14,442 nucleotides of DNA from Baffinella frigidus (Eukaryota; Cryptophyceae; Cryptomonadales; Baffinellaceae), in the NCBI GenBank assembly GCA_026770585.1, contig MU646781.1:236816-251257 (forward strand). Direction: 5' to 3'. The notes beneath the pieces are model-generated. The model did not search any database, was not told the origin of the DNA, and saw only the letters and a program-made list of their open reading frames with translations. A program made the translations under genes and the position numbers. Below are positions 7,192-13,360 of this stretch, piece by piece. Position 1 is the stretch's first letter. Each line of letters begins with the position of its first letter.

Positions 7192-7322
7192 CTCCTCTTT
7201 CTGCTCCTCTGTCTCCTCCGCCTCTCCCCCCTCCTCTTTCTGCTCCTCTGTCTCCTCCTCCTCTCCCCCCTCCTCTTTCTGCTCCTCTGTCTCCTCCTCC
7301 TCTCCCCCCTCCTCTTTCTGCT
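7192..7322 (+). repeat. 39-bp CT-rich minisatellite
   Basis: Units beginning CTCCTCTTTCTGCTCCTCTG start at 7192, 7231, 7270 and 7309 (exact period 39), with only one or two substitutions. The period is a multiple of three, so frames stay open on both strands without implying a gene. Confidence 0.95.
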
Positions 7323-7323
7323 C

Positions 7324-7386
7324 CCCCGCCCCCTCGGGGGGTGTCCCCGCCCCCTCGGGGGGTGTCCCCGCCCCCTCGGGGTGTGT
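7324..7386 (+). repeat. 21-bp GC-rich tandem repeat, three copies
   Basis: CCCCGCCCCCTCGGGGGGTGT starts at 7324, 7345 and 7366. Each unit contains a CCCC...GGGG self-complementary pair. A diverged single unit precedes the boundary repeat at about 7087-7108. Confidence 0.92.
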
Positions 7387-7424
7387 GGAGCGCGAGGGTG
7401 GCGTTGATCCATCCGAAGGGCGCT

Positions 7425-7620
7425 GGTTCAGGGTTGATTGTTTATGGTTTATGTTTTAGGGTTTAGGGTTTAGGGTTGGGATTTTAGGGTTTAGGGTTTA
7501 TGGTTTATGGTTTATGGTTTATGGTTTAGGGTTGGGGGTTTAGGGTTTAGGGTTTAGGATTTGGGGTTCGGGGTTTAGGGTTTGGGGTTGAGAGTTTAGG
7601 GTGTAGGGTGTAGGGTTGAT
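7425..7620 (+). repeat. Degenerate telomere-type repeat block
   Basis: TTTAGGG, TTTATGG, TTTGGGG and TGTAGGG heptamers fill the stretch. A run of TTTATGG (about 7498-7525) resembles the variants at about 735-800 and 9225-9245, so the blocks share the same odd variant. Confidence 0.92.
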
Positions 7621-7657
7621 TTTTTTGGCGTTGATCCATTCAAAGGGCCTGCCAGCG

Positions 7658-7723
7658 ATCCATAATGATGGTCAAACATGGGTTTGACCATCAATACCAG
7701 CCCAGGGACTCAGGTTATGGATC
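7658..7723. repeat. Small nested inverted repeat
   Basis: GATCCATAA (7658-7666) pairs with TTATGGATC (7715-7723). GATGGTCAAAC (7667-7677) pairs with GTTTGACCATC (7682-7692) around a 4-bp loop. The inner hairpin is tight; the outer pair encloses an unpaired right shoulder. Confidence 0.75.
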
Positions 7724-7888
7724 CTCTTCAGAGCTATGAAGAATGGCGGGGTTTTGTGTGGACCGAGCGCGGCGGGCGGGTGCGGGGGTGCGCAACGGTC
7801 CTGGCGGTGCTGCTCCTCCCGCACTGTCTCTGCGAACCTTGTCCGGTGCGCCGCACCCTGTGCCAGGAGGTCCCCGCACGGTCAGGCT

Positions 7889-8010
7889 TCTCAAGTTGAC
7901 ACGCGTCTCAAGTTGACACGCTGCCTGCTGGCAATGGTCAGCCACACGCGTGTGTCTCTAACGGTCAGCCACACGCGTGTGTCCCTGATGGTCAGCCACA
8001 CGCGTGTGTC
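7889..8010 (+). repeat. 17-bp duplication and 27-bp palindromic tandem array
   Basis: TCTCAAGTTGACACGC starts at 7889 and 7906. It contains the family D word TCTCAAGTTGAC. Then GGTCAGCCACACGCGTGTGT starts at 7936, 7963 and 7990 (period 27). Each unit contains the perfect palindrome ACACGCGTGT. A diverged relative (GTCAGAGACAAGCGTGTGTC) is at about 8626-8645. Confidence 0.9.
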
Positions 8011-8081
8011 AGTGGATGGTTGCTCTGCCCCCCCCGCACTGCTGCCGCGAACCATGTCCGGTGCGCCGCACCCTGTGCCGC

Positions 8082-8298
8082 AGGGTTTAGGGTTCAGGGG
8101 GTTTAGGGTTCAGGGTTGAGAGGTTGCACCGTCCCGCACCCTCCGAAGACATGATTACTTCAGCCGGACACCACACGGACCGCATGTAGGGAGGAAGGCT
8201 TGGCTCTGAGTCAGTCTGTTTGGGCCCAGAAAGTTGGGTGCGCCCGGGCGCGTTCCCGCCCCGGAGTTGACGGGGTTCATCTCCATAAAAGTATCAAT
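8082..8298. repeat. Short telomere-type run, then a stretch with no gene
   Basis: TTTAGGGTTCAGG-like units occupy about 8085-8121. From 8122 to 8298 I see no gene. CAGTCTGTTTGGGC, GCGTTCCCGCCCCGGAGTTG (about 8213-8270) vaguely resembles the left part of the reversed family D copy at 8750. Confidence 0.55.
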
Positions 8299-8395
8299 TA
8301 ATTGCTTTTGGCGTAACGAAATTTACTACACAAATGCTCTACTATTACTTGTATAAGCAAATCGTGTGGTAATTTTCGTTGCCAGAAAGCAATTA
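8299..8395. mobile_element. 97-bp foldback with E-motif arms
   Basis: TAATTGCTTTTGGCGTAACG, AAATTTACTACACA (8299-8332) pairs with CGTGTGGTAATTTTCGTTGC, CAGAAAGCAATTA (8363-8395) with a few mismatches. The arms contain the E motif in opposite orientation. It has the same plan as 5949-6088 with a different outer arm. Confidence 0.85.
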
Positions 8396-8442
8396 CCGCG
8401 CACCCAGCGTGTCAGCTTGAGAATCTCATAGGCCAACGTCCT

Positions 8443-8574
8443 GAAAATGGGGTAGTTAGGCCTACGGCATTGCCTAGGACCTCCTACCGTAGGCCGAGGG
8501 ATCCTAGGACCAAAAACCCTCGGCCTACGGTAGGAGGTCCTAGGCAATGCCGTAGGCCTAACTACCCCATTTTC
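8443..8574. repeat. Perfect 58-bp inverted repeat with 16-bp loop
   Basis: Bases 8443-8500 and 8517-8574 are exact reverse complements over all 58 positions (outer end GAAAATGGGGTAGTTAGGCC, inner end ACCGTAGGCCGAGGG). The loop is ATCCTAGGACCAAAAA. The arm itself contains shorter palindromes (CCTAGG, TAGGCCTA) and repeated GGCCTACGG/CCGTAGGCC. If transcribed from either strand it would form one long hairpin RNA. The minus-strand open frame across it is a by-product of the palindrome. The absence of any mismatch suggests recent origin or strong conversion. Confidence 0.95.
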
Positions 8575-8749
8575 CGGCCGTTACCCTATTAAATCGTCGG
8601 AGGCACACGGTCAGGCTGGTCTGGGGTCAGAGACAAGCGTGTGTCTGGGGGGAAGTGCCAACGACTAGAAGTGGATGGTTGCGCTGCTCCTCCCGCACTG
8701 CCTCAGCGAACCTGGTCCGGGGCGCCGCGCCCTGTGCCAAGGGAGGGGC

Positions 8750-8917
8750 TGCCTCAGTTTATTTGGGCGTGTTACTTATTTCGGTGCGGGCTCTTTCCCG
8801 CCCCAACCGAAATTGTACGACGCCTAGAATTGGGGGGGGAGAGTTGACGGAGTTGTACCTGAAACCCAGCATGTTAAGTTGAGAATAGTCGGTCAACGCG
8901 ACTGAGGCAGAGCTAGG
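8750..8917 (-). mobile_element. Family D element, reverse orientation
   Basis: The right end GACTGAGGCAGAGCTAGG is the reverse of the CTAGCTCTG family start. GTTAAGTTGAGAATAGTCGG and GTCAACGCGACTGAGG match the reversed left part of the copies at 1772 and 11900. TGCCTCAGT at 8750-8758 pairs with ACTGAGGCA at 8901-8909. The centre contains GCGGGCTCTTTCCCGC, corresponding to the GCGGGAAAGAGCCCG of the 11900 copy. Open frames from 8641 and 8655 run into it and are not credible. Confidence 0.65.
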
Positions 8918-9039
8918 AGGCGCCTGTCAGTGCCGTTGATGGGAAGAGCAACAGCGAGGGCGGGTGGCAAGGGGTCCCGACTTGATGGTCAAATCTTGGG
9001 GATTGAGGGGGGGGGGGGTCGGTTTAGACTTGCCCGTAC

Positions 9040-9262
9040 GATGGTTTGGGGTTAAGGATTTGGGGGTGGGGGTTTGGGGATTGGGTTTAGAGTTTAGGTT
9101 TAGGGTTCAGGGTTTAGGGCTTAGGGTTTCGGGTTTCGAGTTTCGGGTTCAGGGTTTCGGGTTTAGGGTTCCGGGTTCAGGGTTTAGGGATTAGGATTTA
9201 GGGTTTAGGGTTCAGGGTTCAGGATTTATGGTTTATGGTTTATGGTTTAGGGTTTAGGGTGT
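9040..9262 (+). repeat. Degenerate telomere-type repeat block
   Basis: TTTAGGG, TTTCGGG, TTCAGGG and TTTATGG heptamers fill the stretch, preceded by TTTGGGG-like units. The G-rich strand is the given strand. The open frame crossing it from 8964 is a repeat artefact. Confidence 0.92.
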
Positions 9263-10552
9263 GGGGCGACCTGAGATTCGACACGCTTCTTGAGCGCACT
9301 GATGTCGGGAGTGGACGTCGGAGACACTCTGTCACGGAGAGCGCAATATTCAGATGTTTAGCACACCACCCTGGAGGCAGGGTGGGGGTATTTTGAGCAT
9401 TCTTAAGTCAACTCCCCTTGGAATGGACTGAGATCTCAGTCCCCCGTGATGAATGGATCCGGTACAAAACGGACTTACAAGTATTTTGGTGGTACAAATC
9501 CTGTCAACTTTTGCGATAAAGGGTTATTCGGGATTGGCCGCAAGTCCCCTCCAGGGCGGCATCAAACAAGCTCACGATAATAAAGTGAACACACCTCGAC
9601 TTGAAACAACGTTTGGGACATCTGCCGCACAGAGCGAAACCCACCTCGTTGAATGCAGGAATGGAGATACGGCAGCGTCAAGCTTCACCAGAGGGCACGA
9701 GAGGTGCATGGGCTCTACCACACACGTCGACTTTAATTCACGTTTGGGAGATTCCGATTTGGACCATCTAGGAGTTAATCTGGTCTGCTCAAAATGAGGA
9801 GACCGGAAGTTGATTTCCCTGTGTGGTGGTACACATTTGTCGGACTTTTGGTTTGAAAACGATCAGTCAACCCGACTGACTAAGGCAGAGCTGGACGATG
9901 GTCGAGCAGCTGGTCCATGGCTCTCGTATCGCCCCACATATTCCCAGTAAGTGAACCTGACTGGGCGACCAAATTGCCATTTTCGGCTCCCAGGTGAGGG
10001 CCAGAGTGAATCGGCATCCGACTCGCTCCAGCGCAAATGAAGGCATCCGCAGAAGGAGGTTTGGGCGTCCCATGGAGGCCCACCCCACGCTCACAGGGGG
10101 TTGACCATCCCACGGCACCCCTCGCACTGGCCTCCCCGGAGTTCCTACGCCAGCTTCAGCACGCCAGCGTCGCCGCGGTGAATTCACATCGCCCCCCCCA
10201 AATAATCGCGGCTCGCCGCCTAGAACTTCTCTGAGAAGCCCAGTGCCAATGAAACTTGCCAGGGGCAGGAGATGGTTAGCAGAGTGGTTTTGGGGGAACT
10301 TTGGGCTCACCGGTACACGAGACCACCGGCGGTGCGGCGCTCGGTGCCGGTTGACACCTCGAACTCATAGTCGTAGTCCATACCGCGCCGCTCCCTCCCC
10401 CTTTTCTACCCGCCGTCCCGACCAGGTCAAATTTCACAGAGCGATTTGAATTAAAAACGGTTCGAATTCGGTCCTTTTCTCGGAGGAAATGGCATTTTCC
10501 AGCCTTGATGTGATCCACATCGGTGGCCACTTAGACTCGAAGTCAACTTTTG
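9263..10552. other. Apparently single-copy stretch with no recognised gene
   Basis: This is the longest part of the window without obvious repeats. It holds a perfect 16-bp palindrome, GACTGAGATCTCAGTC (9426-9441), a reversed family D fragment with GTCAACCCGACTGACTAAGG, CAGAGCTGG (about 9868-9895), and CTTAAGTCAACTCCCCTTGG (9402-9421), echoed at about 13915-13930. A 114-codon plus frame at 9453-9797 has no recognisable domain and lacks the strong GC3 bias of the exon at 11111. A 65-codon plus frame at 10037-10234 ends in a mildly helical tail. A 147-codon minus frame overlaps the latter. None is strong enough to call a gene. Confidence 0.4.
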
Positions 10553-10868
10553 AATCGTTTTGGGTCAAAAGTTTCGACGCCTCGGCTCTCCTCCGTCTCT
10601 CCCCTCACCCCGCGCCACCCAATCACCGTCCAACCTGCTCAGCCTCACTACCCCCAGGTCCCCTCCGCGTCCCGCCTCTTGAGCGAGTCGTAAAATCCTG
10701 AAATCGTCTGGGTCCTGAAATCGTTTGGGGTCAAAACGGTACAAGGCGGTCAAAACGGAGCAACGGGGCTCTCATCCCCTCCCTCCGTCTCTGTTCTCAC
10801 ACGCCACTCAATCACCGTCAAATCTGTTCAACCTCACCACCTGCAGGTCCCCTCCGCGTCCCGCCTCT
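10553..10868 (+). repeat. Imperfect ~130-150-bp tandem duplication
   Basis: Copy 1 (about 10553-10679) and copy 2 (about 10717-10868) share GAATCGTTT.GGGTCAAAA, CCTCCGTCTCT, AATCACCGTC and GGTCCCCTCCGCGTCCCGCC, TCT in the same order. The copies are about 190 bp apart in their later parts. TCCTGAAATCGTYTGGG is itself doubled between them (10697, 10711). Copies differ by substitutions and small indels that break any common frame. 10869-11110 follows with nothing recognised, immediately upstream of the coding exon. Confidence 0.8.
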
Positions 10869-11110
10869 AGTTTTGAAAGTCAGGGTTCAGGCTGGGTCCT
10901 TTGGTCCTGTGGGCGTCGGGATTACTTGTCTCGGTTTGCTGGCGTGAGGGTGTGAAACCGCGCGTCGACGCAGGCAGAGGAGGCTCGCGCTGCACGCTGC
11001 TCGCATGCTCCCTCCCAGCGACGCCTGAGCGCGGACCGTCCCTCAAAAACTCCATTTGAACATCACCTCGACCTGCGACGCGCGGGCCCGCCGGCGCGCC
11101 GCTGGATAAG

Positions 11111-11592
11111 ATGCGATCTTTCACGCCGGGCCAGAGCGGCACACGCCCCCTGAGCGCCCCCGATCGCCGCGGCTCCCGCAGCTCGGAACCTGCGTCCACG
11201 GACACGGCGGGCCCCGCAGCGCTCTCGGCAGCCCGGCGCGCAATGAGCCGCGTGAAAGCGCGCCGAAGCGCCGAGAGCGCCGTGCTCATGCGGCACATCC
11301 TCCGCAACAAGGAGGAGATGGCGTACGACGCGCTCTCCCCGCCGCGCTCCTCCTCCCCCGCCGGCGCCCTCTTCTCCCCGGCGCTGGACTCCTCCCCCTT
11401 CCCCGCGCCGCGGAGCGACGAGGTGGACTACATCCGGCAGCTGGCCGCGGAGGAGCACGAGGGGCTGTCGTCGATGACGCTCATGGGCGTCGCGCGCACC
11501 CTCTCCCCGAAGCACGGCGAGAGCGCACGCGCCGCAGGGCTGGCGTTTGCCCTGGAGCGCTCCCGCGGGGAATGCGCCGCCCTCAAACGCAG
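11111..11592 (+). CDS. First visible exon of an unrecognised Ser/Pro-rich, partly helical protein
   Basis: This is the one stretch that reads as real protein. It starts at ATG 11111, the first ATG after an in-frame TGA at 11057, with A at -3. Codons are overwhelmingly GC-ending, unlike the surrounding DNA. It encodes 160 residues plus two bases. Residues 1-40 are low-complexity; 41-72 are a basic helix (RRAMSRVKARR, then AVLMRHILRNKEEM); 76-103 are Ser/Pro-rich; 103-120 and 140-161 are helical and charged, ending FALERSRGECAALKRR. No known domain is recognised. The frame stays open to 11743, but composition turns AT-rich exactly at 11593, where element-derived DNA begins. I therefore end the exon at CGCAG, joining in phase 2 to 13592. 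The donor would be GC, non-canonical. Antisense frames here are Arg/Gly-rich shadows. An upstream exon cannot be excluded. Confidence 0.7.
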
Positions 11593-11660
11593 GCGAGAAA
11601 TCTCCCCAATTCTAGTATTTTCCCCAACTTCCCTAAGTATTATAGTATTTCCCCTAATCT

Positions 11661-11830
11661 CATCCGGACGAGTATTTTCCGAAAATACGATTTTAAAAGT
11701 ATTTTCAACGAAAATTACTACACAATTTGCCTGTACTTTTTAAAGGGGTCTCGTCCGTGTAGTAATTTTCGTTGCAAATCGGATCGGAGGTCCCCGAAAT
11801 CGTATTTTCGGAAAATACTCGCCGCGATTA
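11661..11830. mobile_element. Family B element, copy 2, with AATCT target duplication
   Basis: CATCCGGACGAGTATTTTCC, GAAAATACGATTT on the left pairs with AAATCGTATTTTCGGAAAAT, ACTCG.CGCG on the right. AATCT lies directly outside both ends (11656-11660 and 11831-11835). ATCGGATCGGAGGTCCCCG is shared with copy 1 at about 2852-2870. This copy has an E-motif element (11706-11774) at its centre, where copy 1 has a different AT-rich core. Confidence 0.82.
11706..11774. mobile_element. 69-bp E-motif element with 18-bp perfect TIR
   Basis: CAACGAAAATTACTACAC (11706-11723) is the exact reverse complement of GTGTAGTAATTTTCGTTG (11757-11774), around a 33-bp unpaired centre. It is nested within family B copy 2. 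The same 18-nt word forms the inner arms at 5949-6088 and 8299-8395, and single copies are at 1233, 2358, 4569, 14402 and the window start. Confidence 0.88.
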
Positions 11831-11899
11831 AATCTCCCTGAGTAGTAAAATTAGATTCCCTTCAATTATTTTAACAAATTTATTCCTCAGACCTGAGAG

Positions 11900-12030
11900 C
11901 TAGCTCTGTCTCACTCGGGTTGACCGGCGATTCTCAAGGTGACGTGCTGGTACAAATTCGTTAACTTTGGAGCGGGAAAGAGCCCGAGCTCACGAGATAG
12001 ATGAGCCGAAAAAGTCTGATACAGATCTAG
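11900..12030 (+). mobile_element. Family D element, best-preserved copy
   Basis: CTAGCTCTGTCTCACT at the left and AGTCTGATACAGATCTAG at the right form an imperfect terminal inverted repeat. The interior is GGTTGACCGGCGATTCTCAA, GGTGACGTGCTGG, TACAAATTCGTTAACTTTGG, AGCGGGAAAGAGCCCG. It matches 1772-1903 almost throughout. It lies inside the proposed intron. Confidence 0.8.
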
Positions 12031-12064
12031 GAGAAGCCCCATCCACGCAGTAATTCGGGAACTA

Positions 12065-12213
12065 ATTCGGGAACACGTTTAATTTTAATGAAACGTTCCG
12101 CTGAATTGTCATAGGAGTTTGGCGAAGGTCAATTAGGCGCCCAACTAATTTTATTTAGTGCCATACTCCCGTTTGCTGGTCCTTTTTCATTGAAATTAAA
12201 CACGTTCCCGGAT
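12065..12213. mobile_element. 149-bp foldback element
   Basis: ATTCGGGAACACGTTTAATT, TTAATGAAA (12065-12093) pairs with TTTCATTGAAATTAAACACG, TTCCCGGAT (12185-12213). Shorter inner pairs include TAGGAG/CTCC-type segments. A 12-bp direct duplication, TAATTCGGGAAC (12051-12062 and 12063-12074), sits on the left border. No certain target duplication. Confidence 0.8.
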
Positions 12214-12235
12214 GAGCACGCAAGACGGTTGACTC

Positions 12236-12396
12236 ATCCTAGCTCTGTCCCAGTTAAATTTGGGCTCGTAGATAGAGTGCCCCCCCCCAATTTTCACAGG
12301 TGAATTTTGACCCCCCCCCATGAAATTCACCTGTGAAATTTCGGGGGGGGGGCACTCTATCTACGAGCCCAAATTGAACTGGGACAGAGCTAGGAT
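12236..12396. mobile_element. Family F element, copy 1: near-perfect palindrome with C9/G9 runs
   Basis: ATCCTAGCTCTGTCCCAGTT, AAATTTGGGCTCGTAGATAG, AGTGCCCCCCCCC is matched by the reverse complement at about 12341-12396. The inner AATTTTCACAGGTGAATTT pairs with AAATTCACCTGTGAAATT. The two arms therefore pair a C run with a G run. It lies within the proposed intron. The CTAGCTCTGTC terminus is shared with family D. Confidence 0.92.
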
Positions 12397-12486
12397 ACGT
12401 CCCTTGGTGAGATAACCCTGTTCGGATTAGTCACTGCCCCAGTACGAACCCTGCCCAGCAGGGTCAAGCAATCTATCCGTCGACCT

Positions 12487-12601
12487 CTGCCCATCATTAT
12501 TATATCAGAAATATGTATGCTTCCATAAAATGTCTAGATCTGTCCTGCCCATCATTATTACATCAAAAAATGTATGCTTCCATAAAATGTCTAGATCTGT
12601 C
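12487..12601 (+). repeat. 58-bp tandem duplication ending in an element terminus
   Basis: Units CTGCCCATCATTATTA...TATGCTTCCATAAAATGT, CTAGATCTGTC start at 12487 and 12545. Each ends with CTAGATCTGTC, the left terminus of the family F element that begins at 12591. The first unit thus carries an orphan element end, so the duplication seems to have arisen after insertion. Bases 12397-12486 show nothing recognised. Confidence 0.88.
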
Positions 12602-12742
12602 CGAGTAAAGTTGGGAACGTCGATACCCCCCCCCCCCCCCCCAATTTTCACAGCTAAATTTCATGGGGGGGTGTCAAAAGTTTACCTGTGAAATTTCGGG
12701 GGGGGGCGAAATATTGACGTGCCCAACTTTACTCGGACAGAG
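12591..12742. mobile_element. Family F element, copy 2, with 9-bp target duplication
   Basis: CTAGATCTGTCCGAGTAAAG, TTGGG at the left pairs with CCCAACTTTACTCGGACAGA, G at the right. Inside are AATTTTCACAG and CTGTGAAATT with long C and G runs. ATAAAATGT occurs directly outside both ends (12582-12590 and 12743-12751), a perfect 9-bp target duplication. It has the same plan as 12236-12396. Confidence 0.9.
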
Positions 12743-12791
12743 ATAAAATGTGGCGATAACACCGGTCTCCTCTTGCGCACGCAGGCGCGAG

Positions 12792-12864
12792 TATGCTATC
12801 TTAGCCTCGCCACTGTGAGTATGCTATCTTAGCCTCGCCGCAGTGGCGAGGCTAAGATAGCATA
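12792..12864. repeat. Triple TATGCTATCTTAGCCTCGCC: two direct copies and one inverted
   Basis: The 20-mer occurs at 12792-12811 and 12820-12839, and its exact reverse complement at 12845-12864. The second and third copies form a perfect hairpin with a 5-bp loop; the first can compete for pairing. The word matches the right part of family G (GGCGAGGCTAAGATRGCATA at about 13816-13836 and 14136-14155). Confidence 0.93.
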
Positions 12865-12881
12865 TATCCGGTCGACGGCGA

Positions 12882-13236
12882 GCTGCCTGCTTGACTGTCA
12901 CGCAGGAAGCTCTCCTCTCTTGGCATCTCTTGGCATCACCAACTACCCCCTGCCGGCAATGACACCTCCCCACGTCCCTCTCAATACCCCCTGCTGCAAC
13001 TGACACCTCCCCACGTCCCTCTCGCGCGCGCAGGATCGAGCAGTCATCACGGCAGCTCTCCTGTGTAAAGCAACCACAGTAGAGTAAAACAACATCTCCT
13101 GTTGGCAATAATATCACCGGTCTCAAGCAGGCAGCCTCTCGCACCCTGAACTTATGATTCCTCGCGGCACGAGCAATCATAAGAGATTGCTTTACTCTGT
13201 CTGAGATTGCGTTCGACAGGGAAGCTGCCTGCTTGA
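12882..13236. repeat. Alternating inverted repeats with GCTGCCTGCTTGA ends
   Basis: GCTGCCTGCTTGA occurs at 12882-12894 and 13224-13236. Its exact reverse complement TCAAGCAGGCAGC is at 13123-13135, so either flank can pair with the middle copy. Between the right pair is a hairpin, CTTATGATTCCTCG (13151-13164) with CGAGCAATCATAAG (13170-13183). GTAAAGCAA (13064) and TTGCTTTAC (13188) are a further inverted pair. Confidence 0.75.
13034..13061 (+). pseudogene. Partial copy (a) of the second exon's start
   Basis: After CGCGCGCAG the sequence GATCGAGCAGTCATCACGGC, AGCTCTCC reads IEQSSRQLS in the phase expected after exon 1. It then diverges into CTGTGTAAAG of a repeat. Only the first residues match the copy at 13592. 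It could be an abandoned acceptor or an alternative exon. Confidence 0.6.
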
Positions 13237-13273
13237 TAATTAAACCGACCCCCCTCTCGTTCCTCAACCGCAG

Positions 13274-13301
13274 GATCGAGCAGTCCTCGCAACAGCTCCC
13301 C
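13274..13301 (+). pseudogene. Partial copy (b) of the second exon's start
   Basis: After AACCGCAG the sequence GATCGAGCAGTCCTCGCAAC, AGCTCCCC reads IEQSSQQLP. Relative to copies (a) and (c) the changes TCA to TCC and TCA to TCG are synonymous, and CGG to CAA gives Arg to Gln. This pattern suggests that the parent was once under protein-level constraint. The frame stays open to about 13385 but runs into intron-type repeat DNA. Confidence 0.55.
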
Positions 13302-13360
13302 GTCGACATCTCTTGGCAGCACCAACTATCCCCTGCTGGCGATGACACCTCCCCACGTCC

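Larger units (their letters stand above)
6783..7645 (+). repeat. GCGTTGATCCAT boundary unit, four copies
   Basis: GCGTTGATCCATCCGAAGGG followed by CGCTGG recurs at about 6783, 7123, 7402 and (diverged) 7628. The first three are preceded by GGAGCGCGAG-like sequence and followed directly by telomere-type repeats. The spacing is unequal (about 340, 279 and 226). It marks repeating junctions between CT-rich DNA and telomere-like DNA. Confidence 0.88.
7795..8744 (+). repeat. Three-copy GC-rich block (CCTCCCGCACTG...CCCTGTGCC)
   Basis: A block of about 75 bp occurs at about 7795-7870, 8012-8085 and 8671-8744. Shared words are GTGGATGGTTGC (copies 2 and 3), CTCCCGCACTG, GCGAACC, GTCCGG.GCGCCGC and CCCTGTGCC. 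One plus frame stays open through all three and gives the similar peptides APPALSLRTLSGAPHPVP, APPALLPRTMSGAPHPVP and APPALPQRTWSGAPRPVP. No start, exon border or known domain is evident, so this is listed as a repeat. An ancestral exon is possible. Confidence 0.8.

Noticed and set aside
7936-8010. CRISPR-like array
   Set aside because: There are three 27-bp units in direct tandem without unique spacers, in a eukaryotic context; it is a simple tandem repeat.
8326-8547. 73-codon minus-strand frame across the perfect hairpin
   Set aside because: It spans two palindromes and has no independent coding signal.
9867-10310. 147-codon minus-strand frame
   Set aside because: There is no recognisable domain, it overlaps other frames, and part of it lies over a family D fragment; the support is too weak for a gene call.
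10262-10470. Possible tRNA (TTAGCAGAGTGG like an A box, GGTTCGAATTC like a B box)
   Set aside because: The boxes are about 180 bp apart and no cloverleaf arms pair around either one.
11063-11515. 150-codon minus-strand frame opposite exon 1
   Set aside because: It is an Arg/Gly/Ala-rich shadow of a GC3-rich plus-strand exon; the plus strand gives a far more protein-like sequence. The same holds for the minus frame at 10867-11310.
12824-13348. 174-codon minus-strand frame
   Set aside because: It runs through several inverted repeats and through the repeated exon-start copies on the opposite strand. Its internal peptide repeats (EMSTGSCCEDCSILR and similar) simply mirror the DNA repeats.
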